60,000 nt of DNA from Polytrichum commune (lineage: Eukaryota; Streptophyta; Polytrichopsida; Polytrichales; Polytrichaceae): contig OX485804.1 in assembly GCA_950295325.1 (NCBI GenBank), forward strand, positions 6,574,001-6,634,000, written 5' to 3'. This document shows, piece after piece, positions 46,393-58,500 of the stretch. The notes beneath the pieces were generated by a model that did no database searches, had not been told where the DNA came from, and worked only from the letters and a program-made list of their open reading frames with translations. Each line of letters opens with the position of its first letter. Position 1 is the stretch's first letter. The position numbers were made by a program, and so were the translations under genes.

Positions 46393-48339
46393 CTTGTTCT
46401 TGACATGAGTATGTTTATCTCACTTACCACACCAATTTCCCATTTTGAGGTGGTATTAACGTAGTCATCTTAGATATCTACCCTCGGAAAGATAAAGAAA
46501 TTGAATTTGGACAAAATTTGATCTAGTAAATGGCACACAAGTATGAAGGATGCAAAAGAAATGATGCATGATAGCTACAATAAGCATCTAATTTGGTTTG
46601 CTATGCTAACCATAGTGGTCTTTATGACATGTCATGTAGAGCCAAGTGTCATACGCCACTCTATCTACTTGACACCCAATGATTCTTAAAGATTATTAAT
46701 GTGGGCTAATAATAAATAGTGAGAGCCACACTAAATCAAGTGTTCAGTGTAGTTCAAGAAATACATCATCTTGTATTAACTGTGTGTTTCATTTCTGACA
46801 AGAACATGTGCAAACCTTAAAATGCTACCTTAAGATAAAGGGTGCTTAAGTTGTCCCTTTTGGGGAATTCAACCTATTTTTGGAGTCCACATGGATTAGT
46901 GGTATAAAAATTTGGCTAAGCAAATTGATTAAGATGTGGTAGGAAAATAAAATTGTGAATGAATATACTACACAATCCTTCTTAATCCCTACTTAGCTCC
47001 CACACTATTCTCTTGCAAATGCCTTCCAAAAAAGTCCACTTTTTCACCCCAAAATTGCTCATGCATTAAAATCGAACACTTGACTCTATACCAACAACCT
47101 AAAATCCTGCAAAATGACTTCTAAATAGATCAACTAGTTGTGATGGCAATGGCATGTTGGGGGTGGGATTTATATCTTGGGTTCTAGGGTACTAAGGGGG
47201 GGATGATAGCTTCATTGTGTGTGGGTGAATATGAATGGTACATCTAAGAGTTTTGTGTGGTTCAATGAGGGTGTTGTGAGAAGGCGATAAACAAACATTG
47301 GTGTACAATTGACTGTCCCACAAGAGTTATTACATTTGTATCAAAAGAATGTAATTGGTCATCATTGTTATCATTTGTCCATACATGTATATAAACTGCA
47401 AACATAGCATATTTAAGTATTAAAGCTTTCTTGAAATTTTGGATACGGCTGATAAAAGGAAATAGGGACCTCCATTGTTAGGTGGCACATCTTTTTTTGC
47501 CCCATCACAGTTTGCTAACAAAATTTTCTTTAAGCTTTTATTTTCAATTTGCCTTTACCTTTCATCTCTTCCATCTTGATAATTTGAGTTTCCCTTGGCT
47601 TCTTTGGTGTCCCTTTCTAATCGCGGCCAAACCCTAGTAGCATGTCGTGGACCTCTTCGCCTAAATTGAATTGGGCAAGTTAGTAAGATGCCAGGCTTGT
47701 GATTTTTTTCAAGATTTGAGTTTGAATTCATAGAAACGACCTACACAACAGGAAGTGAATCTTGTAGATGGTATGTGTGTGCTTGAATTTGAATTGGCAT
47801 GTGATTGCTTTATCCTCTTCAGTCTTAGCTTGATCCTCCTATGTACATCCCAGGAAACATAGCAAATTCTTATAATTTTTCTCTAATTGAAAAGAATCGT
47901 AAAAGAAAATTTTTAGGTTAACAACAATGAGGTTCATTATTAGTTGCAAGATTTACTCCACCGCTACATTTGACAACAATGTTGCATTCACCTTCTTAAC
48001 CGGTCCAACACAATAATAGAAAGTAAGAGTATTCATTGATGAATTGGGTTTCCAAACTCACAAATTCTGCAACACATATACTCTCAATATACTAAGGTTA
48101 CAAACAACAATTGGTTCCACTGACCTTTTAATGTATGGTTCATAACGATAAGAACACGACATAAACTTCATAGGACAAAAACACTTTCATGTCACAAACT
48201 TCATTGTTTCAACTTCATATAGCCAATTTGAAGTGCCCCTTCTCCACTCATGATACAATCAATAACACTCATTGAATGATGTGCTCATTCAAAATTTTGT
48301 ATTCTTGGAACATATCATTTCGTCATTTGTGGTACTTTT
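46393..48339. other. No gene recognised
   Basis: AT-rich intergenic sequence. No open frame above 60 codons was found, and no transposon ends or RNA genes are evident. Confidence 0.4.
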
Positions 48340-51180
48340 GGGCCACCCCCTTTCGAGGGAGCCTAAAAGTATCACACAAGCCCTTCGGTGAAGGTGGCCT
48401 GCATTTGCAGGCGCCCAAGCCGAACCCGGATGATAGGTGTATAACGTGAGTAGTTAGATTTTTAAGGGAGATTAAATATGCGTCGTAGTACCTCCGGATG
48501 TTAGGCCTTAGTTTTTTACTAGTGTGGCTTTAAACTCCACTAACCAATTTCATATCTAGTTCTAACCTTAACCTACAACCTATTCTACGCGCAGACGCAC
48601 CAGCCTTGAAACCAAGGCAATCCTAATTTGTGAATTGGGATGGTTCTGATACACCCAACCGGGTGTGACTCATACCACCCTAACTCAACGAACGGAATAA
48701 CGACAATTTGATGGACCATTCAATTCTTCCTATTTCTTTATTTAGTTCTATTTAGTTTTCTAAGCGGGGGAACTTGGCCTAAGTCCCACCCTTCACACAA
48801 ATTCCTTCTTAATTACTTACTTTTGTTTGCACGTCCTAACTTACTACATTAACATATTAGGCATCACCCCTTACCTCGGGTCTCTTGCCAACAAGGGTTT
48901 ACGATTTATTTTGTATGTTTTGATTGTTAAATGTGTTTACACTGGATAGACCACGAAATGCAACTCAATGGGACCAGGGTGACGGGCGACCTGTAAGTTC
49001 AACCTGTTGCGCAATCTTCATAAATTGGGGCCATTACTCCCAATCTATGGGGCCAACAACATAATAGTGAATTCGCGGGTCATTAACCCCACATTTCCAC
49101 CAACAACATTCAGAGTGGTCGTGTCGGTGATTAATCCGACTTACCACACACGAAACTTGCTAATAAATGAAGCTACTACCACAAAACATACCAAGGGCCC
49201 CGAAAACAATGGAATTGGGTACTCCCTTGGCGGTCAAGTGGTCAAGCCACTTGACCTTACGAGATAGGTGAGTGGGTTTAGAGATGCGTACCTTAGCCGT
49301 GCTCCCTCCAATCCTAAATGGAAGGCTTAAGGTTAGTTAATTTACCTCAATTTTCCTCGGTTGATTTGGGCTTGATGTAGGCCGAGCCGCTACCTCCTTC
49401 CTTGCTCCACTTTCCGAGCGTCGACCTTGCCTCCTTCTTTGTAACTAGTTTGGTAGTAAGCGTACCTTAGTTAACAATTAAAATATAAAGTGTTATTCTG
49501 CCCTGTAATTTAATCCTAAGCATAATATTTATACTTAGTGCACCAAATTATCTTTCCAATGATCTAAAAATCACTCTAATCGGATAAGAAATGCAAAAGT
49601 TATGAGGGTTGGAAGTGTGAGGTCGATTCAACCGACCCTTCCAACCCACCTATCTACCTTCTAACTTCAAAAATTCATAGCACATTCCTTACTACTTGGA
49701 TCTAGGCTTTCCTTATACCATTGGAAAGCTATGAACAAGCTCTAACTAGAAAAATTATGACATCAGCAGGTTAAGCTAATAGAAATTCAGCGGACTCCTT
49801 GTAACACAGCAGTCAATCAAGAAGGCTTAAACTATGTATCTCGCCTTCAACAATTCATATCTAATTCAAATCTTAGTCAAATCAAACGTTCTATATGACC
49901 CTGGAGAGATATTAAAAATATGTATTTGATAAAAATATGTGATTAGAAAGGTAAGCCGAAGTGAACCCAGCAGGTCCTCTGTAATGCAGCAGTCAACCAA
50001 AAGTTCTCAAACTATGTGTCCCATCTTGCACAATTCATATCTAATTCAAATCATGCTCAAATCAAATGTTCTAAGCCATTTTGGAAAGCTACACAAAAGT
50101 TCTACTTGGGAAAAATATAATTTCTTGGAATTAAAATTCCTATTGGGCTCGCAGGTCTGATCCAGCAGCCGCTACCCACAAGACCACCCAGTTTTTCTAC
50201 TCCATCTTTGAAAATCCATAACTAATTGTCATCTCAACCAAATCACAAATGGGAAACGGCTATGGATAGCTATATGAAATCTCTCTAAGAGAAAAAATGA
50301 TAAGTATCTTGTTCTAGCTTTTGAACTAAGCCTTCAGGGCATTGGCAGATGAGGTCTATAATGCCTCTACTCAAAACTCTACCATCCAACCTACCTCTAC
50401 AAAAGAAGGAATAATTTTGTTGGTGTGTTAATAAACACACAACCTAACTAGGAGAGAGAGAGTAGAGGAGGTTCTCAAGCCTTTCTTCTAGACCATTGAG
50501 AATACATGCTAAAGGATTTTTTCCTAACTACATTGAAGCAGGGCTTCGCCCAAAAACTAGAGAAAGAGAGAGAGCTACAAGGTGGAAGGAGGGGTTTTTA
50601 AACCCTCTCACAAAAGGGTTGGACCCCTCCTCCACCGGATCCATTTTTCAAACCCTTTCCCGAAATTTTGGCTCGGGGGTTTTCCCGGTTGAGGTTGCCA
50701 CCCTCTCGCCGAGGTGGCTCCGACAGAAAACCTTTAGAAATCTTTCTAATTTTTCCGCCATCGAGTTGGCAAGGGGGCAAGTGGGCAAGTAGCCCCCTTG
50801 CTCTCTTTCTTTTTTGTCTTCAAAAGTCTTCAAGCCGATTTTATCTTCTTACCTAAACCACCTCTAATAGTCTTGTGTGCCTCACACTAACTAATAAACT
50901 AACACTTGCTTAGCTAGCATTTACTAACATTTGCTTAATAGCTAGCATCTACTAATATTTGCTTAGCTAGTTGTTTTTACTAGCTAGCATATTTTTTCTA
51001 CTTTGCTATCTTCTAGCACTACTTAGTTTCATTTTGACCTTCCTTCTTCTAGGCTAAATACTAAATGAACTAATTTTCCCTAAATTCCCTATCAATTCTA
51101 ACTTTTAATGCTAACATTCTAACTAAAAGTGATCCCGCAGAGTGGTGGACCACTCAAAGGGTTCACATCATTGGACACAA
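48340..51180 (-). mobile_element. Probable remnant of a large LTR-type retroelement
   Basis: Composition changes sharply here. The left edge holds a hairpin, GTGGTACTTTTGGGCCACC and its near-complement AGCCTAAAAGTATCACAC. 49640-50330 contains three or four degenerate repeats (AATTCATATCTAATTCAAAT, ATTGGAAAGCTA, CAGCAGTCAA). 50580-50610 on the minus strand reads TTTAAAAACCCCTCCTTCC, a TATA-like promoter context, with GC-rich sequence beside it. These are features of long plant LTRs or untranslated retroelement regions. No gag or pol frame is left and no second LTR is in the window. Confidence 0.4.
49640..50330. repeat. Degenerate internal repeats within the retroelement remnant
   Basis: Units of about 170-190 bp share (C)AATTCATATCTAATTCAAAT, AGTCAAATCAAA, ATTGGAAAGCTA(T) and CAGCAGTCAA(T/C)C. 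At least three copies are recognisable. Confidence 0.6.
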
Positions 51181-51602
51181 CTCGACTATCTTCCTTAGAG
51201 GACATCCTCCGCAACCACAAACCCATGTTATATCTCCATGGGAATGGTCGTTGAAGGCCCAAGGTGGATGTTCAACATTGTGGCCTTTAATTCACAGAGT
51301 TATTATTTAATTCAATATTAAATCTATATGATTTATAATGTAAATCGATAATAGGGCATTATTAATTGATATTATTTTATAGAGTTCTAGCCCTAAAATG
51401 CTAAGCAACAAGGTTAGATTATAGTAGGTTAATTTGTAGCCTCATGAAGTTGACAATGCCAATGAATTTTTGGCATTATGAGCTTTGTGTTTACATACTT
51501 CGTTCATAAATCACTTGATTAGTTAATTAACTTTTCAGCTTTTCTTTTTAATATCATGTTGGTCTGGGCTGGGTTTGCTTAAGTAAATATCTAGGTAAGG
51601 CT

Positions 51603-51606
<4 letters not shown>

Positions 51607-51659
<53 letters not shown>

Positions 51660-51660
51660 G
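51607..51660. repeat. (CT)n(AT)n microsatellite
   Basis: About 19 CT repeats run into an AT run. The Arg-Glu/Ile-Tyr open frame across it is an artefact. Confidence 0.9.
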
Positions 51661-51680
51661 TTTTTGGTGAGTAGCATTTG

Positions 51681-52039
51681 GGGCCCTGGGCTAGATCACA
51701 TTTGTGTTCGGCTGGGTCCCGCCCCTCCCATGCCTCCTTCACTGTCCAGTCAACGTGCCCGCACTTGCATGGGAACTCCTCCTCGTTGGGAACCAATGTG
51801 ACAATACTTGGTTAGAATTACAAATATTCAAGTTGACATCACTTTTCTTTATTTCCAAGTTAATTGATGAAGTTCCTTCACATGCCAAAGGCACTTAATG
51901 GTTTAAGTGACCAGGTATTGTCACTTTGATTCCCAACGAGGAAGAGTTCCCACACAGGTGCGGGTAGGAAGACTAGGCAGTGCAGGAGGCGTGGGAGGGA
52001 CGGGGCCCAGCCAAACACAAATGTGATTTAGCCCGGGGC
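51681..52039. mobile_element. R7 foldback MITE, copy 1 (359 bp)
   Basis: The arms are inverted over ~130 bp: GGGCTAGATCACATTTGTGT, CGGCTGGGTCCCGCCCCTCC, TTCACTG.CCAGTC, TGGGAACTC.TCCTCGTTGGG on the left are mirrored on the right. CATTTG lies directly outside both ends (51675-51680 and 52040-52045), probably (part of) the target duplication. The arms have higher GC than their surroundings. Confidence 0.8.
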
Positions 52040-52435
52040 CATTTGAAGGGGCCCAAATCCTTGCCAAGTTGCACACAATAAGGCATGAATATATCTCTAA
52101 TTGGGGCTTGTGTGGCATCCTACAAGAACAATCGTCAGTGAGCTTGCTTTAAGTCACTCCCAAATTTGCATTGGTTGGATTTTGTGGCTCATAATTTTTG
52201 TGATTTACACGAAGAGGACGTGGCAAATCACAATTGTATTGGATTATCAATTTAAACTCTCTTTGTGAGCTTGAATACATGTTGAGCATGTGACTTTTAC
52301 GTGTATTTGATTCTTTCCATGTGTCACTGCTTACATTTCAGTTAGTTTGGAAACAAATTATGATTTGCATAAATGTGTTTAGTAGCACGATCGTTGGCCA
52401 TAGATTAGGGATTGCATGCCTTTGATGTATTACAA

Positions 52436-52789
52436 AGCCTCGGGGTAGGTCACATCTCCATTCAGTTGGCTACCCTCCCACGTCTCCTTCACTGCCCAGT
52501 CTTCTTGTCCACACCTGCGTGGGAACTCTTTATCATTGGGAACCAATGTGATAATACCCGGTTACTTAAGCCATTAAGTGCCTTTGACATGTGAAGGAAC
52601 TCCATCAATGAACTTGGGAACAATGAAATTGATGTTAACTTGAATAATTGGAATTTTGATTGTGTATTGTCACATTGGTTCCCAACAAGGAAGAGTTCCC
52701 ACGCAAGTGCAAGTAGGAAGACCGAACAGGGAAGGAGGCGTGTGAGGGCCGGGGCCCAGCTGAATGAAGATGTGATCTAGCCCGGGGCT
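52436..52789. mobile_element. R7 foldback MITE, copy 2 (354 bp)
   Basis: Same arms as 51681-52039, starting AGCCTCGGGG and ending CCCGGGGCT. Flanks ATTACAA and ATTATAA look like a 7-bp duplication with one change. The unique centre between the arms (GTTAACTTGAATAATT) is inverted relative to copy 1 (AATATTCAAGTTGACATC), so the two copies stand in opposite orientation or the centre flipped. Confidence 0.8.
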
Positions 52790-53828
52790 ATTATAAAGGG
52801 TTGCTCGACATATGCCATGCTCCCGTCATGCTGAAGTTTGTAAAGCAGGAAAATTGAATTGGAGAATTTGGTCTTAATGGTGACATTACAAGTTGTCTTC
52901 ATCATTAATTACTCCTTGAAGAGTTGAGTTCAATACACGGGGTTGAGTCATGGCAACCCTTTCATGATGGGGATGGCATGCTTGATAATATGGTATTGGG
53001 CACTTTTCTTTTTTAAATATTTAATGTCAAAGTAGGTTATGCTTTAGTTTATTGCATCCTTATTTACTTCTTGGTTATATTAATTCACTTTTTTTTAGTT
53101 ATATCTTTATTCTATAGGTGGGGTGACAACACAAATTTTTTAGAAGGGGAGAGGGTTGGGAGGAGGATTCAAAAGAATTAAAGAATGAATTGCAAAAAAC
53201 CCAATCTTCATCACCTGATCATATTCAATACTATAACCAATGATAGATGATACAAAACTTGAGATTATGATACACATTACAATGATCATGTGCGATGTCT
53301 CAAGTTTGCATTTAGTTTTTTTAACTAAGGCCTAGAACTTTTAATACATATTTTCCTTTATCATTTTCATGATAGAAATAACGTATTGTCTTAAAATTAA
53401 CATTTTGTCATAATGCTCTTACTCTTATCACGAGACTACATTTTTCTGTTCTTTCTATGATATCTTTGAAGTTATCTTGGTTTCTTCTATTTCAATCCTA
53501 CAACTTATCTTTTATGCTATTATGAGCTCAAAGGTGTAGGTTATTATTTTATTTGTTATAAATTTCAATGTTGTGTCTTTACTTTCTTAAAGCATTCTTC
53601 CATATATGATTGCTTGATACGTTCCCTACCTACTTGACATGCCATCGAAAACTGATTATTGTCGTATAATAGACCTCCTCGGAGCCATTGAGAGAGCGCT
53701 ATGTAGGTGAGATACATCCCCAGATTGATTATGATATCTTGCACATGTCTAAATACTTGGGGAGTGTGAAACATGTACATGATCATATCTGTACAACCCT
53801 ACTGCCAATTATGTGCAATATTGGTTCT
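52790..53828. other. No gene recognised
   Basis: AT-rich sequence with short frames only. One minus frame at 53565-53786 lacks motifs. Confidence 0.35.
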
Positions 53829-53929
53829 CTAAGGTTAGGTATCAGTGTATAATGGGGTCCCTCAATCGGCTCGGCTTGCAGGCCTTACCTTTTGAGGGCC
53901 CCCATTATACACCGATACCCTTCCTTAAA
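53829..53929. mobile_element. ~100-bp foldback element
   Basis: The left arm AAGGTTAGGTATCAGTGTAT, AATGGGG is mirrored by CCCCCATTATACACCGATAC, CCTTCCTT. The central loop is GC-rich (CGGCTCGGCTTGCAGGCC). No target duplication was resolved. It is one of the smallest foldbacks in the window. Confidence 0.65.
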
Positions 53930-55229
53930 AAAACCAACACCTAACACAGAGTGCACCAATAGGACATGAAGGAAATTCACCAGAAGTATTGGTGGATGAA
54001 GCTCCTCATGCAATGGAGCATGTGCAAAATATTTATTGTTTAGCTCTTGACTATGAAAAAAATGAAGACGAGGATTGCGTGGTATTGGAAGTGAGGTAGT
54101 CTCAAGTAAGCTTCAAGACTTGCACATTGTAATGCATATTGTAATTGTCCTTTAAATTTACTTGAGAATCTTTTATTTTGCACATATTATGTATATTGAA
54201 TATGGGATGTTGTGTGAAGCCTTAGGATTTAAATGTGAATTACTCATTTCCATCAAATGCAACAACCTCACCACATGCTCCTCTTGTTACAATGAATCAT
54301 GTACATGATCTTCGTAGTACATTTCCAAACCGTGAAGAATCCCCAAGTAAGATTCAAGACTATATGCGCATTGTAATTATCCTTTTGATTTACTTAACAT
54401 CATATTGAACATATATAATATATGTTCCATATGAGATGTTATTTAGAACCTCATATTTAGGGGATCGTTCAATCGAGCATGTAGTTTGTAAAAACGACCA
54501 CAAAGACGCATCATGCGGTCACATGACTTGTCAAATACTAAATTTTCTTCACACCCATGAAGGTGAGCAAGGTATCAACTTTACTTCCTCTTTATCACAT
54601 TTCAACTTACGACTGAATATATTCACAATTTGACAAGTTATGTGACCGTGCGACACGTCTCTGAGGTCGTTTTAACCAGAGTGTGGTCAATATAACAATC
54701 CCCTAGATTTATAGCTTTTTGAGAATCACGATGCATCTCTTTGTCACAGAATTGCAACCCGCCAACAGACTCCATGTAGGTTGGCAGCCGAGGCTAGATT
54801 CACCATAAAATGTTGTGGTTGGAATAGGATTTTTTGGTTGCAGTGAAGATGGTCTCAGTCACTAACTATTGTTGTTTCTCCTACAAGTTCAATGCTTGAA
54901 GGACTGAACAATCTACATCACAATGAATCTTTAGAAGAGTATCGTTCATCAAAAACCAAATTATATGTTGAAAAGTGAGTAGACCAACTTCCTCAAAGTT
55001 TAAGGATGATGACATTTCTTGGATTTCTTGAACTTTGTGGGACCCTGATTCTTCTACAGTTTCTTTTTTTCATTCATGTACATGTACATGTTCATCAGAT
55101 TACATACAACATCAAAGATCACATTTGATGATATCAAGGAGGCTTCTTTCGGGGAAGAAACTAGATTACCTCCACCTCAAGGATTTACTCAAATATGAAT
55201 GTGAATTGTACTTGAAGCAACCATTGACA
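53930..55229. other. No gene recognised
   Basis: Mixed sequence. A CAAGTAAG(C/A)TTCAAGACT block occurs at about 54103 and 54346 with similar downstream TTGTAATT.TCCTTT, a partial duplication ~243 bp apart. No coding signal was recognised until the RT remnant. Confidence 0.35.
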
Positions 55230-55560
55230 CCACCACAACGCAAGGTCATTGTTACTTTATCACACCTCGAATCATAGACTTGTCATCGAAAGTGGACAGT
55301 GGTCAACTATTCCTATCTCTAGAGATAAGAGATTATGACACTTGCTCTTATAATGTAGTTGAAAATGAGGCGCACTTTGTGTTGGAGTGTCTTCATTAGA
55401 GAGAAGTTTCAACCATTATTTGAGAAAATAGTATTAGGGAGTCTCAAGTGTTTCTTTCAATTGGACCATCGAGTTGAAATCAAGCTCTACGTCGCAAATG
55501 CTACCGCATTCCGCCACTCTAGGGAATTAGCCGGTTTGACACCATCTTGATGTACTTTTG
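55230..55560 (+). pseudogene. Decayed non-LTR retrotransposon tail (zf-RVT-like)
   Basis: Read across frames, the plus strand gives YHTSNHRLVIESGQWSTIPI, then SRDKR..CSYNVVENEAHFVLEC, then REKFQPLFEKI, then ELAGL. The R-x-C..C-x-N...E.E.HF...C pattern is the zinc-binding domain found at the C terminus of plant non-LTR reverse transcriptases. Frameshifts and stops interrupt it. The RT core upstream is not recognisable. Confidence 0.6.
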
Positions 55561-58500
55561 ATCCCAAAAGCCTTTTGGCTTCCTTGAATCTAAAATCGAT
55601 TTCATTTTGTTTCATTAGATTAGATTAGAGAGTGTATATGATATCATAGTGCACACAATTGAGCGTAATTAACTCTCACAATTTTGGTCAGGTGACTAAA
55701 CAAGTGGATTGACTCTATTAAACTGACACATTCAATGTGACATGCCAATTCCTACACTGTTTCCACACACCCAAGACATCCTGTCACTGTGTAGGTTTTT
55801 CACACAGAATTGAACGATAACTTCCTTCTCATACGCCTTTTCGTGGTAATCCAGCAATATTCTATGTTGGAACAGCGCATCAGCTGTGAAGTCTTGACAT
55901 ACTTTTGTATTGAAGATTAACGACAATTAAACATCCACAACAATACCAGTGAAAGGCACATCAGGGAGGCAATTGAAGGTCGAAATTGACGTGGAAATCC
56001 AGTTGATGTAGAGTAATCCCGTTTCCACCACTCACACTTGGCGTTGCTTGAAAATTGATGACTTTCCTGATCAGCTGCGAAACATTTTGCAAATCCTTGG
56101 GGTTGCCCAAGACAAATATGAAACCCAGGAAATCGGAGGAAATGGTGGGACACCAACAGGGAGGAAAGGATGTGTCCTGGTTGCAGTGGGAGTGAAGCTT
56201 TCAGACTGCATAAACAAACAAGAATTTGTAATTATACCATCTATTAGAATTGCAAATATAAATGAACTGCCTCATGATGTAACTGGAAATCACGACCTCT
56301 TCCTGTGGCCCATGGCGCCAGCACAAGTGCAACTGAATTGGCGACTGCCCACTGTAAATTACTGCCGTGTTGCTTATTTGTGTTCCGAAAATACCTCATC
56401 ATAGCCCCCGTAGCCTCACACATGTTTCAAAGACGTCATTTGAAGGAACGAGTGGACAAAGGATACTTGCCCCAGTGCTATTACTGGTGTTGGCAGTTCC
56501 ACCAAGTATATTGGTTCCTTTGGTAGACACGGTTCATTGACTGGGATATTACAGTATTTATGTAATATGCACGTAAAAGATGGCATCTCCATGTTTTCTT
56601 CTTCCAGCGCAGACGGGATAGGATTTTATGTGTTGTGATTCTCAGTTGGGCACCACATTGCTATCGGCCTATATATTCGAGTACCGTTTGTGTTCACCCT
56701 AACCCTCACTGTGTCATTGAACACTTAGATACTTACCCTACTTTCAATTGCTCTGCAAAATGTCTCAGAATATCAGTCTGTAGATGTGTCGTGTCTGTCC
56801 TTGTTGGACTATTCAAAGTTATATTTGATGTGGCTTCTGTGTGAAACCTGAGGGTAGGCGAGCACGGCCAACAAGATGTAGAAATTGTGACATTACAAAT
56901 TGCAGTATGGGCTATGGTATATCTCTGAATTGGGATTTGAGAATGGAAAACTCACAAGGTAACCGTGAAACGCAGATAGTGGAGAGATAATACAATGTGC
57001 AATACCCCTAGCGCAAGTCCAACCAATGCGAAGCACAAACCTCCCACCCCTGCTATACTCAGTTGGTGCTATTTGGAAACTGCAGCTTTTTAATTATCTG
57101 CTCCAAGACATTCAAAACCCATGGTTGTCACCAAAGACTAAATCGATGAGTGCAGAGGAAGATGCTGCATCATCTCTTCTTTGCGATAAACATCAGTGTT
57201 GGAATCTATCGTCACTAGGAAAAATAAGGTACCCTTGGTGTTCGGTGATAGGAAGCACAAAGAAACACTTAAGAGATTCTCTGCTAGATGTGAAGAAGTA
57301 TAAGGCGGTGCATTTTTTTTATCTATGTAGGAAGATAGAAATGAGGATGATTGCAAGTTTTTCGGTAATTTTATTCCTTCAATTGAAATTACTAAGAATT
57401 TTTGGAGCCAAAAGTTGGCCTAAACATATTATCAATGTCTAGAGTTTGCCATAACTACTCGTTTTAACTACTCATGCTTCCTCACTTTAACACTCGAAAC
57501 CATGACATGTATCATGGCACTATTGGTTACAACCTGATCAGAATTTAATCCCAACCTAATCAAAATTCCGGTACCCTATAGATTGTTGATGGGGTCTTGA
57601 TCGGGAATAAGTGCCTTTACTATAGTACCAACTTTGGTATCAACATTTCTATCCCGCTCCCATGCCAAAAAGATGTGACAACAAAAGACCAAATGAGCAA
57701 GGGATTCCACATCATAACAAAAGTCAGGCATTTCTAGGTTGATTCATGGCTCAAACTTGTGATTGGACTAGTGCAAAGGAGAAGTCCTCTTGAAGAAAGT
57801 GCCATCCAACTCTCAAGCTTCAAGTGTTGCGGCAACCTCCTTACTTATAGGTCACATTCCCTACTCAAACCAGGCAAATATCCACATTTCAGTTCTAAAT
57901 TCAACCGCAAGTGGCCCATCCTGCCCATGGCTAAATGAACTGACAAAGGATAAAATATATCCTTCTCCACCACTTCTAGTATCCCATTTTGTTTTAGGAT
58001 CCATCTTACATAGGGACCCCTAGTAATGTATTGCAAGGAATTTAACAAAACTTGCATCGTGTGACTCTACATTACTCAAAAACATTATTTACCTCACTGG
58101 AACAATGGACAATGGACTTGGTGTATTGGTTCTGCATTGTGGATTGGGGACAGAACATTCAGAACATCAATGGTTTTGGGTGCCTGCATCCAATGTTTGG
58201 AAGCTCATTGACACATTAAGCATCCACGATCTTGTAACATTATCCCCTTGAATGCACATACAACAGTTGCCAAGCCTGTATAATGAAGGTGTGCTTTGGA
58301 AAAAACAGCGCAGAACCTGACTTTTCTTCTGTATCAAGTGGTCCAAACACATACCAGCAAGATTTGGTCTGTGGACTTTGTGGTTCTATGTACTTTGTGT
58401 CAAGATTGAGGATACTATGCACACACAACACCAGTGAAAAGCACATCAATTGAAGGTCCACTGACTGAGAAGTTCATAATGTAAAGGAACTGGCTGGTTA

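Noticed and set aside
56048-57442. Plus-strand frames of 118 and 138 codons
   Set aside because: No domain or splice structure was seen and neighbouring frames do not extend them. Described as unassigned sequence instead.
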